From NCBI GenBank assembly GCA_035523875.1, contig DATKPY010000039.1:12169-76168 (forward strand): a stretch of DNA of 64,000 nt, written 5' to 3'. The notes below the pieces were generated by a model. That model did not search any database. It was not told the DNA's origin and saw only the letters and a list, made by a program, of their open reading frames with translations. This document shows positions 19,276-28,494 of this stretch, in pieces. Source of the DNA: JASHUC01 sp035523875 (lineage in GTDB: Bacteria > Pseudomonadota > Gammaproteobacteria > Steroidobacterales > Steroidobacteraceae). The position numbers were made by a program, and so were the translations under genes. The first letter of the stretch is position 1. Every line of letters begins with the position of its first letter.

Positions 19276-19917
19276 TCAGAAGGCCGCCACGACCGAACCG
19301 GCGTGCCCAGCGGCCTTCAGCCGCCGCGCCAGGGCCTGGGCAGCCGCCCGGTCCCGCGCCGGGCCGGCACGCACCCGGTACCACTTGCGGCCGCGACCCT
19401 CGCCCACGCTGATGCGTGCGGTGAAGCCCTGTCGCTGCAACTCGCGCGCGAGGCGCTCCGCGTTGTCGTGGCTCGCGAAGCTTCCGAGCTGCACCGACCA
19501 CTCATCGCGCGCGTGCGCCGCGGCGCGCTTTGCGGTGGCGGGCTCGACGGTCGCGCGAGCCGGCGGTGCGCTGCGCACCGGTGCGGCAGCAGGCGCCGAT
19601 TCGGCCTCCGCAGCGGCTGCGGGCGGCGCGTCCGCCGCGGACTCCGGGGACGGGGCGCGCGCAGGAACCGCCCTGGCGGAGGATGCCTGGAGCGCAGCGA
19701 CCGAGGTGCTCGCGGCCGAGGCCTCACTCCCCGCTGCCGCGGGATGCGGCTCCTCGTCGAGCCGCAGGGTGACCGAGCGGAGCGGGGTCACCTCATCCGC
19801 CGTCCCCGGTCGCGCCGCTCCGCGATGCGGACCGGACAGCAGCTCAGGCACGAGCAGCACCACGAGCGCCACGATGATGACGGCACCCGTTAAGCGCTCT
19901 TTGGCTTGGATCTCCAC
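19276..19917 (-). CDS. dedD: SPOR-domain cell-division protein, DedD-like
   Basis: 213-aa protein with a short cytoplasmic start (MEIQAKERLTG), one helix (AVIIVALVVLLVPELLSG), a long Ala/Pro/Ser-rich linker (about residues 30-135) and a C-terminal SPOR domain (WSVQLGSFASHDNAERLARE, then VRAGPARDRAAAQALARRLK). SPOR domains bind denuded peptidoglycan glycans at the division site. Its place between folC and cvpA is that of dedD. Confidence 0.92.
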   Translation of the reverse strand: MEIQAKERLTGAVIIVALVVLLVPELLSGPHRGAARPGTADEVTPLRSVTLRLDEEPHPAAAGSEASAASTSVAALQASSARAVPARAPSPESAADAPPAAAAEAESAPAAAPVRSAPPARATVEPATAKRAAAHARDEWSVQLGSFASHDNAERLARELQRQGFTARISVGEGRGRKWYRVRAGPARDRAAAQALARRLKAAGHAGSVVAAF

Positions 19918-19938
19918 GTGGGGGCGCGGAACGACGTT

Positions 19939-21237
19939 TCAAGTGGGCTTGCGAGGGGCCTCGCGGCCCGATGCCGCGGGAGTATAGCCGAGCCATGCCA
20001 GCGCGGCGCCCACCGTGACGAAGGAGCCGAACACCACGACCCGATCCCCGGTGCGCGCGCGCGAGCGCGCGAGCTCGCACGCCGCGACCACCGAGTCGGT
20101 GAGCGACGGAGCGCGCACGCTCGCGGCGAGCCGCGCCGCGAGGTCCTGCGCCGTGGAGCCGCGCTCCCCCGGCAGGCTCGCGAGAATCCACTCCTCGATC
20201 AGCGCGCAGAGCGCCCCACCGATCGCTCCTGCGTCCTTGTCACGCAGGATGCCGCACACCGCGTAGGTGCGCCCGCGCGTCGGGCGGGCGCGGAGATTCT
20301 CGGCGAGCACGCGCGCGGCCGGCTCGTTGTGCGCGACGTCGAGGATCCACTCGACCGGGCCCGGCAGGATCTGGAATCTTCCGGCGAGCCGCGTGGAGAG
20401 CAGCGCCTGCGCAACGTTCGCGCGCGAGAGGGGCGGTGCGCCCTCGAGGGATTCGTAGGCGGCGAGCGCGGTGGAGGCGTTGCGCAGCTGAATCGGGCCT
20501 GCGAGCGCGGGCGGCGGAAGCGCATCGAGCCGCGAGCGCAGGCCGCGGTAGCTCCACCGTGCGCCTTGCTCACTCCAGCTGAAGTCCCGCTCGGCGATCA
20601 CCGCGCGCGCGGGCAGCCGCTCGATCGCGGCGTAGACGCTGGCGGGCATCGCCGCCGTGCCGAGCACCGCGGGTCGTCCGGCGCGGAAGATGCCGGCCTT
20701 CTCCGCGCCGATCTCATCGAGCGTGTCCCCGAGCCAGTCGCGGTGATCGAACCCCACCGAGCAGAGCACCGCAACCTGAGGAGCGACCACGTTGGTCGCA
20801 TCGAGCCGTCCACCGAGACCCACCTCGAGCACCGCGACCTCGATGCGCCGCTCGCGGAAAGCGAGCAGCGCGGCGAGCGTGTTGTACTCGAAGAACGTGA
20901 GGGTCGTGCCGCCGCGCGCCTGCTCGATGCGCTCGAAGGCGGCGATCAGCTCCTCGTCCTGCGCCTCGCGGCCTTCCAGGTGAATGCGCTCGTTGTAGGC
21001 GAGCAGGTGCGGGGAGCTGAGCGCTCCGGTGCGCCGCCCGCTCGCAGTCAGGAGCGACTCGAGGAACGCCACCGTCGAGCCCTTGCCGTTCGTGCCGGCG
21101 ACGGTGATCACCTGAAAAGGCGGCTCGCTCAATGCGAGGACGGCGGCCACCTGCGCCACGCGTTCGAGGCCGAGGTCGATGCTGCGCACGTGCACCGACT
21201 CCTGGAGCGTGAGCCACTCTTGGAGCGTGCGCCTCAC
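19939..21237 (-). CDS. folC: Bifunctional folylpolyglutamate/dihydrofolate synthase
   Basis: Adds glutamate to dihydropteroate and to folates. GTG at 21237 overlaps the accD stop (GTGA) and gives 432 aa starting VRRTLQEWLTLQESV. The Mur-ligase-type ATP loop is TVAGTNGKGSTVAFLESLL, followed by SSPHLLAYNERI, EVGLGGRLDATN and the C-terminal domain (ILDVAHNEPAARVLAEN). The frame is open further upstream inside accD, but that segment is not family-like. Standard neighbour of accD and dedD. Confidence 0.95.
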   Translation of the reverse strand: MRRTLQEWLTLQESVHVRSIDLGLERVAQVAAVLALSEPPFQVITVAGTNGKGSTVAFLESLLTASGRRTGALSSPHLLAYNERIHLEGREAQDEELIAAFERIEQARGGTTLTFFEYNTLAALLAFRERRIEVAVLEVGLGGRLDATNVVAPQVAVLCSVGFDHRDWLGDTLDEIGAEKAGIFRAGRPAVLGTAAMPASVYAAIERLPARAVIAERDFSWSEQGARWSYRGLRSRLDALPPPALAGPIQLRNASTALAAYESLEGAPPLSRANVAQALLSTRLAGRFQILPGPVEWILDVAHNEPAARVLAENLRARPTRGRTYAVCGILRDKDAGAIGGALCALIEEWILASLPGERGSTAQDLAARLAASVRAPSLTDSVVAACELARSRARTGDRVVVFGSFVTVGAALAWLGYTPAASGREAPRKPT

Positions 21238-22097
21238 GCAGCGAGCGGCGGTTGCTTGAGCAGGAGCTTGAGGAGCGCAGCGATGCGATCGCGCAGATCG
21301 CGCCGGTCGACGATCATGTCGAGGGCGCCGTGCTCGAGCTGGAACTCGCTGCGCTGGAAGCCCTCGGGAAGCGTCTCGCGCATGGTTTGCTGGATGACGC
21401 GCGGCCCGGTGAACCCGATGAGCGCGCGCGGCTCGGCGAGAATCAGATCCCCGAGCATCGCGAGGCTCGCCGCCACCCCGCCGGTCGTCGGATCGGTGAG
21501 CACCGAGACATAAGGCAGGTGCGCCTGCGCGAGCCGCGCGAGCGCCGCAGCGGTCTTCGCCATCTGCTGCAGCGAGAAGAGCGCTTCCTGCATGCGCGCC
21601 CCGCCGCTCGATGAGAAGCACACGAGCGGCGAGCGCTCATTGATGCAGTGGTCGACGGCGCGCCGGAAGCGCTCCCCGACCACCGAGCCCATCGAGCCGG
21701 CGAGGAACGCGAACTCGAACGCGCACGCAACCGCCGGCTGCCCGTGGAGCCGACCGGCGAGGACGATGAGCGCATCGCGCTCGCCCGTGGCCTTCTGCGC
21801 CTGCGTGAGTCGCTCCTTGTAGCGCCGGGTGTCGCGGAACTTGAGCGCGTCCTCCGGGATGATCTTGGCGCCGATCTCGAGGGTCTCGCCGGGATCGAGA
21901 AAGCTCAGCAGCCGCTCGCGCGCACCGATGCGCCGGTGATGGCCGCACTTCGGGCAGACGTAGAGATTGCGCTCGAGCTCGGCGCGGTAGAGCACCGCAT
22001 CGCAGGCGGGACACTTGACCCACAGACCCTCGGGCACCGAGCGCTTGCGGCGCTCGGTCTTGATGCGCGAGGGCATGATCTTCTCAAACCAGGACAT
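21234..22097 (-). CDS. accD: Acetyl-CoA carboxylase carboxyltransferase beta subunit
   Basis: Beta subunit of the carboxyltransferase that makes malonyl-CoA for fatty acid synthesis. 287 aa. The N-terminal zinc ribbon has Cys29, Cys32, Cys48 and Cys51 (VKCPACDAVLY, YVCPKCGHHRR). The crotonase-like core includes GSMGSVVGERFRRAVDHC, FSSSGGARMQEALFSLQQM and VLTDPTTGGVAASLAMLGD. It overlaps the end of truA by 14 nt. In Pseudomonas-type genomes trp genes lie between truA and accD; none is present here. Confidence 0.97.
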   Translation of the reverse strand: MSWFEKIMPSRIKTERRKRSVPEGLWVKCPACDAVLYRAELERNLYVCPKCGHHRRIGARERLLSFLDPGETLEIGAKIIPEDALKFRDTRRYKERLTQAQKATGERDALIVLAGRLHGQPAVACAFEFAFLAGSMGSVVGERFRRAVDHCINERSPLVCFSSSGGARMQEALFSLQQMAKTAAALARLAQAHLPYVSVLTDPTTGGVAASLAMLGDLILAEPRALIGFTGPRVIQQTMRETLPEGFQRSEFQLEHGALDMIVDRRDLRDRIAALLKLLLKQPPLAA

Positions 22098-22929
22098 ACT
22101 CGTTGTCGGGGTCGGTGAGGCTGCGGAAGGCGCCCAGTCCGGGAATCATAGCCCATGCGGAGCGGGGCGGGTCCGCGGGCAAGGGGAAGGCGGGCGGGTA
22201 GCGCACGCGCCAGAGGTACAACCCGTCCGCGGGCGCCGTCGCGGCGCCGCGCGTGCGGTCGCGCGACTCGAGCACCTCGCGCGCCCACGCGGGCGGCGCC
22301 TTGCCACGACCCACGGCGATGAGGAGCCCGGCGATGTTGCGCACCATGTGGTGCAGGAAGGCATTGGCCGTGATGCGGATCAGCACCCAGTCGCCCTCGC
22401 GCTCCACGGTGAGCGCGTGCACGCGCCGCACGGGAGTCCGCGATTGGCACTCCGCCGCGCGAAAGGCGCTGAAATCGTGCTCGCCCACGAGCGCCGCGGC
22501 GCCGTCGCGCATGCGCTCGACCGCAAGCGGCTGGTAGATCATCGCGGCACGGCCCGCGGCGAGTGCGGAGCGGGCGCCGCGATTGTGGATGAGATAGCAG
22601 TAGGTGCGGCTGACGGCGCTGTGGCGGGCGTGGAAGGGCGGCGCGACCTCCGCCGCCCAGCTGACACTGACATCGGCGGGCAGCTCGGTGTTGGTCCCGA
22701 GGGTCCAGCCGCGCGCGCTGCGGTGTACCTCAGCGTCGAAGTGGGCCACCTGACCGACCGCGTGCACGCCCGCGTCGGTCCGGCCGGCGCACACGAGCGC
22801 GATCGGCTGAGCGGCGATGCGCGCGAGCGCCTCCTCGAGCACGCTCTGCACGGTGCGCAGACCCGCTTGCGCCTGCCAGCCCGCGTACGCCCCGCCGTGG
22901 TATTCGAGCCCGACGGCGATGCGCGGCAT
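22084..22929 (-). CDS. truA: tRNA pseudouridine(38-40) synthase
   Basis: Makes pseudouridine at tRNA positions 38, 39 and 40. 281 aa. It opens MPRIAVGLEYHGGAYAGWQ; the catalytic Asp is residue 52 in CAGRTDAGVHAVGQVAHFD. Family blocks SRTYCYLIHNRG and FLHHMVRNIAGLLIAVG are present. Its start codon shares one base with the fimV stop and its 3' end overlaps accD. Confidence 0.96.
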   Translation of the reverse strand: MPRIAVGLEYHGGAYAGWQAQAGLRTVQSVLEEALARIAAQPIALVCAGRTDAGVHAVGQVAHFDAEVHRSARGWTLGTNTELPADVSVSWAAEVAPPFHARHSAVSRTYCYLIHNRGARSALAAGRAAMIYQPLAVERMRDGAAALVGEHDFSAFRAAECQSRTPVRRVHALTVEREGDWVLIRITANAFLHHMVRNIAGLLIAVGRGKAPPAWAREVLESRDRTRGAATAPADGLYLWRVRYPPAFPLPADPPRSAWAMIPGLGAFRSLTDPDNEYVLV

Positions 22930-25900
22930 CAGCCCGGGAGCGATGCGATCAGCCGCTGCGCCTCCTGCTTCTGCGCGACCGACCCCTCGTTCAGGACTTC
23001 CTCGAGAATGTTGCGCGCGCCTTCCGGATCGCCCATGTCCATGTACGCCCGGGCGAGATCGAGCTTGGTGCCCACCTCGCTCATGGTGACGGGCTCGAGA
23101 TCCGGCAGCGCGAGATCATCGTTCCCGAGGCGCTGCGTCGCGGTGAACACCACGTCGGGGACCGTCGCAGTGCCCACGTCGAGATCGACGCCGCCCGCGT
23201 TCGCACTCGCATTGGCGGTCGCGGCCGGCCGCACGAGCGTGGCGCCGCCCAAATCGAAATCCACCGTGCGCGAGGACTTGAGCGCCGCGACGTGCGCGGT
23301 GTCGAGTCCGGCGCCCGCATGACCGTTGCCGGGAGCCGGCGCGATCTCGGTCTCCGCGAACGGATTGTCGCCCTGGAAATGCCAGGTGCCGGTCGAGGAG
23401 ACCTTGAGCTCGCTGTCCGCGGCGGCCGAGCGGCGCTCGGCGGCCATCATCACGCGGCGGGTCTGCTCGTCGAGCCCGGCGACCAGCGTCGGGGTGTCCG
23501 CCGCGCCCCCGAACCCAGGCTGATCAACCGTATCCTGCGCGGCCGGCGTCAGCGCCTCGTTCGTGACCGTCTCGACCGTCACGCCCGCGCCACCGTCGAG
23601 CCCGCTCAAGTCGAGCCCGAGATCGTCGATCGCCACCTCGGTCGTGTGCTCGCTTGCGCCGCCCTGCCGAAGCGCGGAGGCGAGCTTCTGGCGCACACTC
23701 GGCGGCTCGCGCGCCGCGAGCGCCGGCTGCTCCACCGTCGGGGGCTCCTGAGGATGCTCGGCGCCGCCCATCACAGCGGTCATCTGTTGCGTTCTGAGCG
23801 TGCCACCGTCGGACCCACGCGGCATCTGTCGCGTGGTAGCGGTACCCGGTTCGGCGCGGGTCATCTCGCGCGTGACACCGGTTGCCGTGTCGAGCCGCTT
23901 GGTCATCTCGCGGGTCATCTCGCGCGTCGCTTGGACCGTGGGCTCGTAGTCGGAGGTCGCCTCGTGCAGCGTGCCGCCGTCCTCGTGCAGCGCGACGTTC
24001 TGGTCGGTCGCCTGCTGTGCGGCCAGCTCCGCCGCGTGGTCGCGCTCGCCCACCGCCGTGCCAATGTCGAGGTCCACGCCCTCGGTGGAGGCCGTCACCG
24101 GCTCGCCAAGAATGTCGAAATCCACGCCCTGCTGGCCGCCGACCAGGTCGAGGTCGACGCCGCCCGCCGCGGCCCCGCTCACTGCGGCGGCGCCGGCAAA
24201 CAGCGGATCGTCGGGTGCCAGCTGCTTGCCCATGATCACGATCTTTTCCCACTCGCCCGGCGCCGCCTGCGGGCGCGTTTCGGCGAGCTCGTGCGCCATT
24301 TGCAGGAACTGCTCCTTGTTGCCCCAGACGAAGTACACCTCGAGGAGCTTCAACTTCAGGTCGCGCCGCTCGGGCTCGCGCTGCACGGCAATGCGCACGA
24401 GGTCGGCAGCCTGGTCGTACAGGCCGTACGCCATGTGGAAGTCCGCTTCGGCGAGCGGATCACCCTGATCGAGGTTGATCGCCGTCTCGGCGCTGATGGT
24501 GCCGTCGCTCGCGACGTGGCGCGGAGCCGACGGCGCGGGCGCCGCGCCGTCGAAGCGCGGCACCTCACGCGTGCCGGACTCCTCGACGAGGAAGTTGTCC
24601 TCGCGGTGCGGTGCAATCTGCGCCGAGCTCGGTTGAGTATGGCCGTCGCGTCCCGCGCTCAACGCCGCGGCGCCGGCCTCGGCGAGCCGCCCGAGTGAAT
24701 CGTCGAATCCGGTGCGGCGCCGCGCACTCCAGGCGCGGAAGCTCAGGTAGCCGAGCGCCCCGGCGAGGGCGAGCGCGGCAATCCACCACAACCGCATGAT
24801 GGAATCGAGCCACGAGCTCTTCGGTGCGCTCGGCGGGTGATGTCTCACCGGATGGGCTGTGAGGAGCGGCTTATGTGCGGCCGGCGCGGCCAGCGCGGTC
24901 GCTGGCGGGGCTGCGCTCGCGCTCGCGGGCGGGGGTGGGGGCGCCGATGCGCTCGGCTGCGAGGCGGGTGCAGAGGCCTGCGCCTGCTCCGCGGGCGCGG
25001 CGCTCGCCTCCACCGAGCGCGACGCTGCGCTCGCGGGAGTCGCGGGAGTCGCGGGGCTCGCGGTCTCGTGCGTGCCGAGCTTCGCCTGAAGTTGTGCGAG
25101 CTCGGCGTTCTTCATGTCGATGAGGCGTTTTGATTGATCGAGCTCACCCTCGAGCTCCTGCACGCGCGCCTGCAGCGCCTTCACGCCCGGGTTGGCGCTT
25201 GCGCTCGCACCTGCGCCTGCCTCGCCGGCGCCCACCGGATTCTCGCCGGGCGTGACCAGACGCAGCCGGCCCGACTCGCTCTCGGGGCGGGCTGCGGCAT
25301 GCGACTCGCCGCGCCAAGCGACGTACTGCCGGTGCACCTCGGCGCGCGCATCCGCGGCGCTGACGGAATCCACGTCACTCGCGCTCGGAACGCGCAGCAC
25401 CACACCGGCACGCAGCAGATTCATGTTGTGATCGAACGCGCTCGGGTTCGCCTGGTACGCCGCGATCATCCACCGCTCGGCATCGCGCAGGCTCGCGCCG
25501 GTGAGCCGCACGGCGATGCGCGACAAGCTGTCCCCACGATGCACCTCGTAGGTATCCGCGCTCGGGACGGCAGCGCTCGCCGGCGCGGCCGGGGCGGCCG
25601 CTTCGGGCGCCGCGGCACTCGGGGCGGGCGTGCTCGCGGCCGTCGCGTTCGGGGTGGTGGCGCTCGGCGCGGACTCACTCGGTGCCGCCGCCGCCGCGCG
25701 GGCGATCTGTCCCGCGTTCGCGGCGCTGCCGGTTGCCGGTGCGCTCACGGGCGCCTGCGCGACGGCGCTTTGATTGGGCGTGTACACGGGCGGATCGAGC
25801 AGCATCGTGTACTCGCGCAGCCAGCGGCCGCGGTCGTAGTCCACCTCGACGAGGAGCGTCACGAACGGCTCGGTGATGGGCTCGGTAGAATGGAGCTTGA

Positions 25901-26177
25901 GAATGTCGCGGCCGTCGGCGGTGTGCACGGCCGTGACGGTCACATCGGCCAGGAACGCGGGCCAATCGAGACCGTGCGCGGCGAAGGTCTCGCGCGAGGC
26001 GATGTGCGGCTTCAGCGTCGAGAGCTCATCGGGCGTCGCCCCGACGATGTCGATATCCGCGTCGAGCGGCGCGTTGAGCGTCGAGAGCAGATGGATGTCC
26101 CCGAGACCGAGCGCGAATGCCACCGCCGGACATGCGATCAGCCCCGCGAGCGCCCATTTGAGGGATTTGGCAACCAT
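22929..26177 (-). CDS. fimV: FimV/HubP-type peptidoglycan-binding pilus-assembly protein
   Basis: 1082-aa inner-membrane protein needed in relatives for type IV pilus assembly and polar localisation. Layout: signal peptide (residues 1-23), FimV N-domain (LGDIHLLSTLNAPLDADIDI onward), an Ala/Pro-rich linker, a LysM domain at about 209-264 (YEVHRGDSLSRIAVRLTG), a coiled coil at 332-368, a second Ala/Pro linker, a transmembrane helix at 462-482 and a long acidic cytoplasmic region with a TPR-like segment (about 563-635). GVDLD/GVDFD repeats and a run of TREMT-like repeats (751-800) follow. The FimV C-terminal motif (LDLARAYMDMGDPEGARNIL) is at the end. A promoter candidate lies about 100 nt upstream. 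Confidence 0.95.
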   Translation of the reverse strand: MVAKSLKWALAGLIACPAVAFALGLGDIHLLSTLNAPLDADIDIVGATPDELSTLKPHIASRETFAAHGLDWPAFLADVTVTAVHTADGRDILKLHSTEPITEPFVTLLVEVDYDRGRWLREYTMLLDPPVYTPNQSAVAQAPVSAPATGSAANAGQIARAAAAAPSESAPSATTPNATAASTPAPSAAAPEAAAPAAPASAAVPSADTYEVHRGDSLSRIAVRLTGASLRDAERWMIAAYQANPSAFDHNMNLLRAGVVLRVPSASDVDSVSAADARAEVHRQYVAWRGESHAAARPESESGRLRLVTPGENPVGAGEAGAGASASANPGVKALQARVQELEGELDQSKRLIDMKNAELAQLQAKLGTHETASPATPATPASAASRSVEASAAPAEQAQASAPASQPSASAPPPPPASASAAPPATALAAPAAHKPLLTAHPVRHHPPSAPKSSWLDSIMRLWWIAALALAGALGYLSFRAWSARRRTGFDDSLGRLAEAGAAALSAGRDGHTQPSSAQIAPHREDNFLVEESGTREVPRFDGAAPAPSAPRHVASDGTISAETAINLDQGDPLAEADFHMAYGLYDQAADLVRIAVQREPERRDLKLKLLEVYFVWGNKEQFLQMAHELAETRPQAAPGEWEKIVIMGKQLAPDDPLFAGAAAVSGAAAGGVDLDLVGGQQGVDFDILGEPVTASTEGVDLDIGTAVGERDHAAELAAQQATDQNVALHEDGGTLHEATSDYEPTVQATREMTREMTKRLDTATGVTREMTRAEPGTATTRQMPRGSDGGTLRTQQMTAVMGGAEHPQEPPTVEQPALAAREPPSVRQKLASALRQGGASEHTTEVAIDDLGLDLSGLDGGAGVTVETVTNEALTPAAQDTVDQPGFGGAADTPTLVAGLDEQTRRVMMAAERRSAAADSELKVSSTGTWHFQGDNPFAETEIAPAPGNGHAGAGLDTAHVAALKSSRTVDFDLGGATLVRPAATANASANAGGVDLDVGTATVPDVVFTATQRLGNDDLALPDLEPVTMSEVGTKLDLARAYMDMGDPEGARNILEEVLNEGSVAQKQEAQRLIASLPG
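23778..23927 (-). repeat. TREMT-type pentapeptide repeats inside fimV
   Basis: Residues 751-800 of FimV carry repeated T-R/Q-x-M-T/P units: TREMT at 751 and 755 (sharing a Thr), TREMT at 769, TRQMP at 782 and TQQMT at 796. They sit in the disordered acidic cytoplasmic region between the GVDLD-type repeats and the C-terminal domain. Such short repeats may be a binding platform; this is an inference. Confidence 0.7.
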
Positions 26178-26503
26178 TACATTAACCCCATCTGCTTCCG
26201 CCGGCCAAAATCACGCATAAATACAAAGACATGGACAGCCAAGGGCCCGTCCGAGCGGCGGACGGCAATATAACTTATACGAACCCGCGGACCAACCCTT
26301 CAAAAACTGCCCGCATGCTCGCTCGCCCCACCCGCGGCACGCGCTCGCGGGCTCCGTGAGGCTCTTGCGTCTCGCGTGCGCGACATATCTTTACGTATCC
26401 GCCCTACATAAACTGTGTCGCGGTTCGCTGCCTCGCAGCCACGGACGGGCACACAAGAGGTCTCAAACCGGCGATGAATGTGACGCCTGCCGCATTTATC
26501 GGC
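26178..26503. other. Intergenic region upstream of fimV (326 bp)
   Basis: The longest gene-free stretch in the window and more AT-rich than its surroundings. It separates the 5' end of fimV from the 3' end of aroC. It contains the fimV promoter candidate and scattered AT-rich stretches near 26385-26420. No ORF with family similarity, no tRNA and no clear terminator with a T tract was seen. Confidence 0.6.
26274..26303 (-). promoter_or_regulatory. Sigma-70 promoter candidate for fimV and the downstream run
   Basis: On the minus strand, TTGAAG (26303-26298), an 18-bp spacer, then TATAAG (26279-26274). It lies about 97 nt upstream of the fimV ATG and points towards it. It could drive fimV-truA-accD and part of the tightly spaced genes behind them. 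Confidence 0.55.
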
Positions 26504-27595
26504 TCATCGGGTGATGACGGGGGTGGGTGAGCGCACGTCCGCATTCTGAGCGCGATGTCTGAGATAGTGATCGAGCAGCACGATCGCAAGCATCGCCTCG
26601 GCGATTGGCACCGCGCGCAGGCCGACGCACGGATCGTGCCGGCCCGTGGTGAGGATCTCCGTCGCGCGACCCTCGACGTCGATCGTCCGGCCCGGAATCT
26701 GAATGCTCGAGGTGGGCTTGAGCGACACGCACGCCACGATGTCCTGGCCGGAGGAGATCCCGCCGAGCACGCCGCCCGCATGATTGCTCGCGAATCCGCT
26801 CGGCGTGAGCTCGTCGCGATGCTCGCTGCCGCGCTGCTCGGTCGCGCGCGTACCCGCGCCGATCTCCACGGCCTTGACGGCGTTGATTCCCATGAGCGCA
26901 TAGGCGATGTCGGCGTCGAGCCGATCGAAGACCGGCTCGCCGAGCCCGGGAGGTACGCCGGAGGCAATGACGGTGAGCCGCGCGCCGATTGAGTCGCCCT
27001 CCTCGCGCAGCTTCCAGATGAGCGCTTCGAGCTCGCTCACGCGCGCCGGGTCGGGGCAGAAGAAGGGATTCTGATAGGCGAAGTCGGGATCGACCGGATC
27101 GAGCTCGAGCGCACCGATCCGATTCACGTAGCCGCGGATGCGCACGCCGAGCCGCTCGGCCAAGTACTTCCGCGCGATCGCTCCGGCGGCGACGCGCATC
27201 ACCGTCTCGCGCGCCGAGGAGCGCCCGCCGCCGCGGTAGTCGCGGAACCCGTATTTCTGCTGGTAGGTGTAATCGGCATGCCCGGGACGGAAGCGGTCCT
27301 TGATCTTCTCGTAGTCGCGCGAGCGCGCATCGGTGTTCTCGATGAGCACCCCGATCGGTGTTCCCGTCGTCACACCCGCGAACACTCCGGAGAGGATGCG
27401 CACGCGGTCTTCCTCGCGGCGCTGGCTCACGTACTGCGAGGTGCCGGTCCGACGCCGATCGACGTCGACCTGCAGGTCGGGCTCGGCGAGCGCGAGGCCC
27501 GGAGGACAGCCATCGACGATACAGCCGAGCGCGGCCCCGTGACTCTCACCGAACGTGGTCACCGTGAAGAGTTTGCCGATGGTGTTTCCGGACAT
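26504..27595 (-). CDS. aroC: Chorismate synthase
   Basis: Last step of the shikimate pathway: EPSP to chorismate, using reduced FMN as catalyst. 363 aa from ATG 27595 (MSGNTIGKLFTVTTFGESHG, the standard N-terminus). Family blocks: RRRTGTSQYVSQRREEDRV, GHADYTYQQKYGFRDYRGGG, SSARETVMRVAAGAIARKYL and GGVLGGISSGQDIV. An in-frame GTG at 27607 overlaps the prmB stop and is an alternative start. It follows prmB, a frequent neighbour in proteobacteria. Confidence 0.97.
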   Translation of the reverse strand: MSGNTIGKLFTVTTFGESHGAALGCIVDGCPPGLALAEPDLQVDVDRRRTGTSQYVSQRREEDRVRILSGVFAGVTTGTPIGVLIENTDARSRDYEKIKDRFRPGHADYTYQQKYGFRDYRGGGRSSARETVMRVAAGAIARKYLAERLGVRIRGYVNRIGALELDPVDPDFAYQNPFFCPDPARVSELEALIWKLREEGDSIGARLTVIASGVPPGLGEPVFDRLDADIAYALMGINAVKAVEIGAGTRATEQRGSEHRDELTPSGFASNHAGGVLGGISSGQDIVACVSLKPTSSIQIPGRTIDVEGRATEILTTGRHDPCVGLRAVPIAEAMLAIVLLDHYLRHRAQNADVRSPTPVITR

Positions 27596-27603
27596 GATTG
27601 CGA

Positions 27604-28494
27604 TCACCGCTCCTCGAGCTGCTCGGCGGTGAGCAGGAACACTCCGCCGCCGCCGTGCGCGAACTCGAGCCAGGTGAACGGCAGCGACGGGTAGGCGCGC
27701 CGCACGGCCGGCTCGGTGTTGCCGACCTCGACCACCAGAATGCCGCGCGGGCGCAGGTGCCGGTGCGCCTCGCGCAGAATGATCCGGACCGAATCGAGGC
27801 CATCCCGGCCCGCCGCGAGTGCCAGGCGCGGCTCGTGTGCGTACTCGGGCGGCAGTGCGGCGAGCTCGCGCGCGCCCACGTAGGGCGGGTTGCTCACGAT
27901 GATATCGTAGCGACGGCGCGCGAGCGCGCGGAAGTGATCGGAGCGCGCGAGCCGCACGCGCCGCGCGAGCCGGTGACGGCGCAGGTTGACAGACGCGACC
28001 TCGAGGGCTGCGGCCGAGATGTCCGTCGCATCCACGCGCGCGCGCGGGAAGGCCTTGGCGCAGGCGATCGCGATGCAGCCGCTGCCGGTGCCGAGATCGA
28101 GCACGCTCACCACGCGGGCGGGCTCGATCCAGGGCGCGAAGCGCCGCTCGATGAGCTCTGCGATCGGGGAGCGCGGGATGATGACGCGCGGATCGACCGC
28201 GAGCTTGAGGCCGCAGAAGCGCGTCTCCCCGATGAGGTAGACCGCGGGCATACGCTCGCGGATGCGCCGCTCGATGAGTGCGCGCGCGCGGGCGGCGGCG
28301 CGGGGAGCAACGCGCCGTGCGGCCGCGATGGCAACGCTCGCGGCCGGCGGATGCAGCGCATGGAGCACCAGGGCCGCGGACTCATCCCAGGCATTGTCGG
28401 TGCCGTGACCGAAGCACACGTGCGCGCGCGCGAGGCGCCGCGCGCCCGCCGCGATCAGCTCGCGCACCGTGAGGGTATGGGATAATTTCCGCAT
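27604..28494 (-). CDS. prmB: 50S ribosomal protein L3 glutamine methyltransferase
   Basis: SAM-dependent N5-glutamine methyltransferase of the HemK family that modifies ribosomal protein L3. 296 aa from ATG 28494, preceded by AGAGGA. Motifs: VLDLGTGSGCIAIACAKAFP (SAM site), VDATDISAAALEVA and the Gln-binding NPPY in DIIVSNPPYVGARELA. PrmB rather than PrmC is preferred because of the aroC neighbour and the IPRSPIAELIERRFAPWI stretch. Its start codon overlaps that of the divergent psd gene in a shared CATG. Confidence 0.92.
   Translation of the reverse strand: MRKLSHTLTVRELIAAGARRLARAHVCFGHGTDNAWDESAALVLHALHPPAASVAIAAARRVAPRAAARARALIERRIRERMPAVYLIGETRFCGLKLAVDPRVIIPRSPIAELIERRFAPWIEPARVVSVLDLGTGSGCIAIACAKAFPRARVDATDISAAALEVASVNLRRHRLARRVRLARSDHFRALARRRYDIIVSNPPYVGARELAALPPEYAHEPRLALAAGRDGLDSVRIILREAHRHLRPRGILVVEVGNTEPAVRRAYPSLPFTWLEFAHGGGGVFLLTAEQLEER
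28478..28486 (+). promoter_or_regulatory. Extended -10 promoter candidate for psd (leaderless)
   Basis: TG-G-GATAAT reads as an extended -10 element. A start point 6-7 nt downstream would coincide with the A of the psd ATG at 28493, predicting a leaderless mRNA. The element lies inside the prmB coding region on the other strand. No convincing -35 was seen. Confidence 0.5.
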
